From Litomosoides sigmodontis (Eukaryota > Nematoda > Chromadorea > Rhabditida > Onchocercidae): DNA of 64,000 nucleotides. Positions 60,960 through 64,000 of this stretch are shown piece after piece. The position numbers and the translations under genes are program-made. Location of the stretch: assembly GCA_963070105.1 (NCBI GenBank), contig OY718807.1:1796001-1860000 (forward strand). Reading direction: 5' to 3'. Numbering within the stretch: the stretch's first letter is position 1; each line of letters starts with the position of its first letter. The notes beneath the pieces were generated by a model. The model searched no databases, was not told the DNA's origin, and saw only the letters and a list, made by a program, of their open reading frames with translations.

Positions 60960-63900
60960 CTAAAACGAGAGTGTCACATGGGATATTTCTTTGAAGTGCA
61001 TTGCTGGCTCGATAACTTAGAGCCATTCATTCGCGAAAATACCTCCATCTAATCCTTTGCTGATTGAGTTGTTAGAGATTATTTTGCGTTGAATTTTCAA
61101 CTTTTACGCAAGTGAAAGGTTCTGATGAAGATATCCGTCTGGTGAAATTTGTCAACAGCGATGTGATTGCAAACTGCAACTTCGGATAAGCGTACAATTC
61201 TCTTGAATATTTCATTTCAAAACATTCAATGAGTTTTGATCTTGAAAGGAAAAAAAGATGCTCAGTGTTGTTCATTTTTTTGCTACTTGTGAGACAATTT
61301 ATTTTTGTTGGGTGATTTTGGGTTAGCGGCCCCCTTTTCTCCTCCCATGCTCTCTTACTCTTGCATTATTTATTGGAAAATGGGAAATTTCACTTCCTGG
61401 TCGACTGGTTGCACCATCGAAGCTGTCCTAGCTTTCCCTCTTCACTTTGCAATCCTTTTGCTTTCATCTTATAGCTAGCTGTACAAACATTGCTTCCACT
61501 GGCCATGCACACAACACACACACACACACACACCCACACAAATACACAACAGGCTATTCGAATGTCCGTTAGCTATGGCTATGTGAAACTCAACTATCCT
61601 TTGGCGTCCATCATTCTCTTCCTTTCAGTCTATTCGCGCTACCCTTTACACCTTCTAGTTCTATTCTATCTTAAATTTTCTCTAAAATTTCCCACAAAAT
61701 CTCACAGAAACTTTTCTCTCCTCACCGATGTTGGGGGAAAGTAGCGCCTCTCTCTCGGTCGTCTGGTCATCGAAGTTCCACACTGACTAAGCATGTTATG
61801 TTGCTGCTTATGTGCCGTACTTGGCACAACACAGATAGATCATCATCGTCGTCACACACCGAAGCTTATGTAAGCATAATTTCACCTCCTCCACTTCCCC
61901 CCCCCCCCGTCCTCCTCCTCCTCCTCTCCTCTTTTCTCCCGTCTTTCGGCTGCCATTATTATTATTCAATCCATCTTACCGTTTAGTCAAATGGAATTTT
62001 TAAAAGTTTCCTTTACTGACCTAAATAAGTAAACACAGACGCACTTACATTTCTGTTAGCTAAATTAAAAGCTTCTTGCGTCATTGATGGTCAACAAGCT
62101 AGTAGTAGCTCGTTTCCAATACCATCCTCATCGTTGGCTCATAAAGTACATACATATGCCGATCGAGCGCACGACCAACGAATTTCCAATTCTACAAACG
62201 CCATCAGCAAACAAAAAAAAAAAAAAAATCATTTTTGTTTGTGTGAGAGAGGAGAGAGAATTCGCTAAAAACCAACTTAAATTTCGAAAGAGATATACGA
62301 ATTGGAATATTTTGCTTGAATCGTTCAGAATTTCAATCATCAATGTGCTTATTTTACGCATTACGCGGCATCTATGATGGTTATAAGCTTACAGGAGAAA
62401 TTCCACTGCCATATGCAATTTTGCAAAAGCATAAATCTCTCATGAGTTTTTGGAAGGATAAAAGACGGCTTATAAATACAGTACCTTAGAACAGTTCTGA
62501 TATAATCTTAGATATGAAAGTGAGAGAGGGAAGTGAAGAAACACAACAAAATATTTGTGTGCATCATTTTTTCTGCAACCGAATTTCTCAGTGATCGATG
62601 TAAATAAATTTTTTATATTGATCGAATGATAATACATTCATTACCTACTAGTTCATCTGCAGTAATTAATTGCTATTTAAATTGTAAATTTTAAATAATT
62701 ATATTGTAAAATTATTTCTGTAATTAGATAATGTTGAGAAAGTTCAGTGATTGTTAGGATGAGAAAAGTGTGTACAGAGATTTTCTTTCGAGGGTAAATG
62801 ATAGGTTTTGTGTGGGTGGGAGAGGAGGATGAGTGGGTGCAATAACGATGAAAGGTATCGATCAAGCGATATTGAGTATGAGTGGTTTGGACTCTGTCTG
62901 AGAATAGAAGGGATTAGAGTAAAGGGAATAAATTTCAAATAGTTCTTCAGGAAGCTTCACAATTCAATATCCTTTCACTGGAAAGCAATGGCTATTTTTA
63001 GAATTTATTAATTGTTTCACTCATTTTCCCCATTTTCTGCGCAATTAATTTTAAGCTAATTTTTTTTTTTAGGTTAAAAGTGAGACAAATGAAGAGGGGA
63101 AAAGATTCGGTTTTAGCTGTGTAATTTTATTATTTAAAAGCAATGAAGCTGTAGAGTATTTTGCATGAATGTTCCATAGCATTAGCTCAATTAGAAATGA
63201 TTAATTCCCTTTTTTTTTGTTCCTATCCTTTTTTTTGGTTTGATTGATAAAACGATTATAATTTTCTTAATTGTTATTTTCAAAAATAAAAATAAAAAAA
63301 AAAAGAGCTATTGAAATATGGAACAACGAACGAACATAGCAACAAATTTGAAACGATTGCAGTAAATTAGCAACGCCCCAACTCATTTCCCTCACTTTTC
63401 CCCCCCCCCCCCCTCTCTCTCTCTCTCCCTTCCTCTTAAAAATATTTTCTACGAGAAAAGTTACAACTGAAATAGGTTAGACTAGGATAGTTGAGTGATA
63501 TTTACATGATCTTGATTAAGCAAATTTCATAAAAAAGTTCTTGTGAAAAAAAAAACGATTCTGTGATTTATGAAATATAATTGTGTGAGTGAGAAGAAAC
63601 AAATGTGTGCCACTCATGCGTCATCCAAAAGGAAAAAAAGAAGATTCAGTGGAATTTCTGTTACATTTTTAAATGAAATTTTCAAAGTTACAGAACGCGA
63701 ACAGTTGGATTAATTGAGGAAGGAGGAAATTTGAGACATTTCAAAATTTTCAATAAGTTTATTGTGTAAAATTTTTTTTTGCCCACATATTTAACTATCC
63801 TAGCACTATCTGCGCTATATCCATCACGGTAAACATTTTAGGTCACATTTAAATCATTATGCAAACTGTAGAGAAGTACAACATAAAACTATCTCCTACA

Positions 63901-64000
63901 ATTCAAAATTGTTATTTTAAAAACTTTTACAGTCATGCCTTTCCCTTTTCAAATTTAAGATTCACTGAGATTCATAAAATGAATTGTCGCCATAAAGATG
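60960..64000. other. 3-kb region without a convincing exon
   Basis: Probably intron or upstream DNA of the gene ending at 60770. It holds a CA repeat (61508-61540), poly-C and CCT runs (about 61893-61930), a C-run followed by CT repeats (about 63399-63430), and AT-rich sequence. The short frames here show no family signature. Confidence 0.5.
61508..61540 (+). repeat. CA dinucleotide microsatellite
   Basis: A run of CA units with small interruptions, likely polymorphic. A C-run followed by CT repeats occurs at about 63399-63430. Confidence 0.85.

Noticed and set aside
1..64000. tRNA genes, rRNA, CRISPR arrays, spliced-leader RNA genes and transposase genes
   Set aside because: Scanned by eye for B-box-like GGTTCGA words, direct-repeat arrays, the SL1 sequence and DDE/RT motifs; none convincing. 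A covariance-model search would be needed to exclude a tRNA.

Overview
The window is nuclear DNA of a nematode, most likely a filarial or related spirurid worm. It is AT-rich and densely intron-split. Introns end mostly in TTTCAG/TTTTAG, and proteins can only be read by joining many short exons. It carries a nematode-type hedgehog-related Wart protein and a small SH2-tyrosine kinase of the nematode type. At least one ATG sits 1 base after a strong splice acceptor, as expected for spliced-leader trans-splicing. The species call is inference. No bacterial, viral or transposase gene was recognised.

Layout. (1) 1-7671, minus: AMP deaminase, cut by the left edge. (2) 7.7-14.1 kb: gene-poor DNA with GA/CT tracts and small degenerate repeats. 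(3) 14077-16485, minus: SH2-tyrosine kinase, and 18548-21205, minus: a small C48 (Ulp/SENP-like) cysteine protease. (4) 22590-25673, plus: hedgehog-related Wart-domain secreted protein without a visible Hint domain. (5) 27212-30003, minus: NAD(P)-dependent epimerase/dihydroflavonol-reductase-like enzyme. (6) 32836-33940 and 34298-40924, minus: an unrecognised 168-residue protein downstream of an RSF1-like chromatin remodelling factor with a PHD finger. (7) 42479-60686, plus: five housekeeping genes head to tail: a SAM-dependent methyltransferase, mitochondrial methionyl-tRNA synthetase, Ku80, PP2A B''-gamma (PPP2R3C) and ribosome-biogenesis factor RRS1. (8) 60770-60959, minus: the last exon of an unidentified gene that meets RRS1 tail to tail, then about 3 kb without a convincing exon.

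Exon models were built by hand from splice signals, reading phase and family similarity. Every complete model closes in frame: kinase 393 aa, protease 284 or 302 aa, Wart protein 333 aa, epimerase 365 aa, unknown 168 aa, RSF1-like 1066 aa, methyltransferase 286 aa, MetRS 540 aa, Ku80 629 aa, PPP2R3C 444 aa, RRS1 342 aa. The genes are mostly functionally unrelated housekeeping genes. Two same-strand runs (RSF1 with its neighbour, and the five-gene plus-strand run) have spacings that could fit operons. I found no clear undescribed multi-gene system. The most notable signals are two long imperfect hairpins between genes, a tyrosine kinase with no tyrosine in its activation loop, a Wart protein with a Gln-rich tail instead of Hint, and a second open frame overlapping the end of the protease gene.
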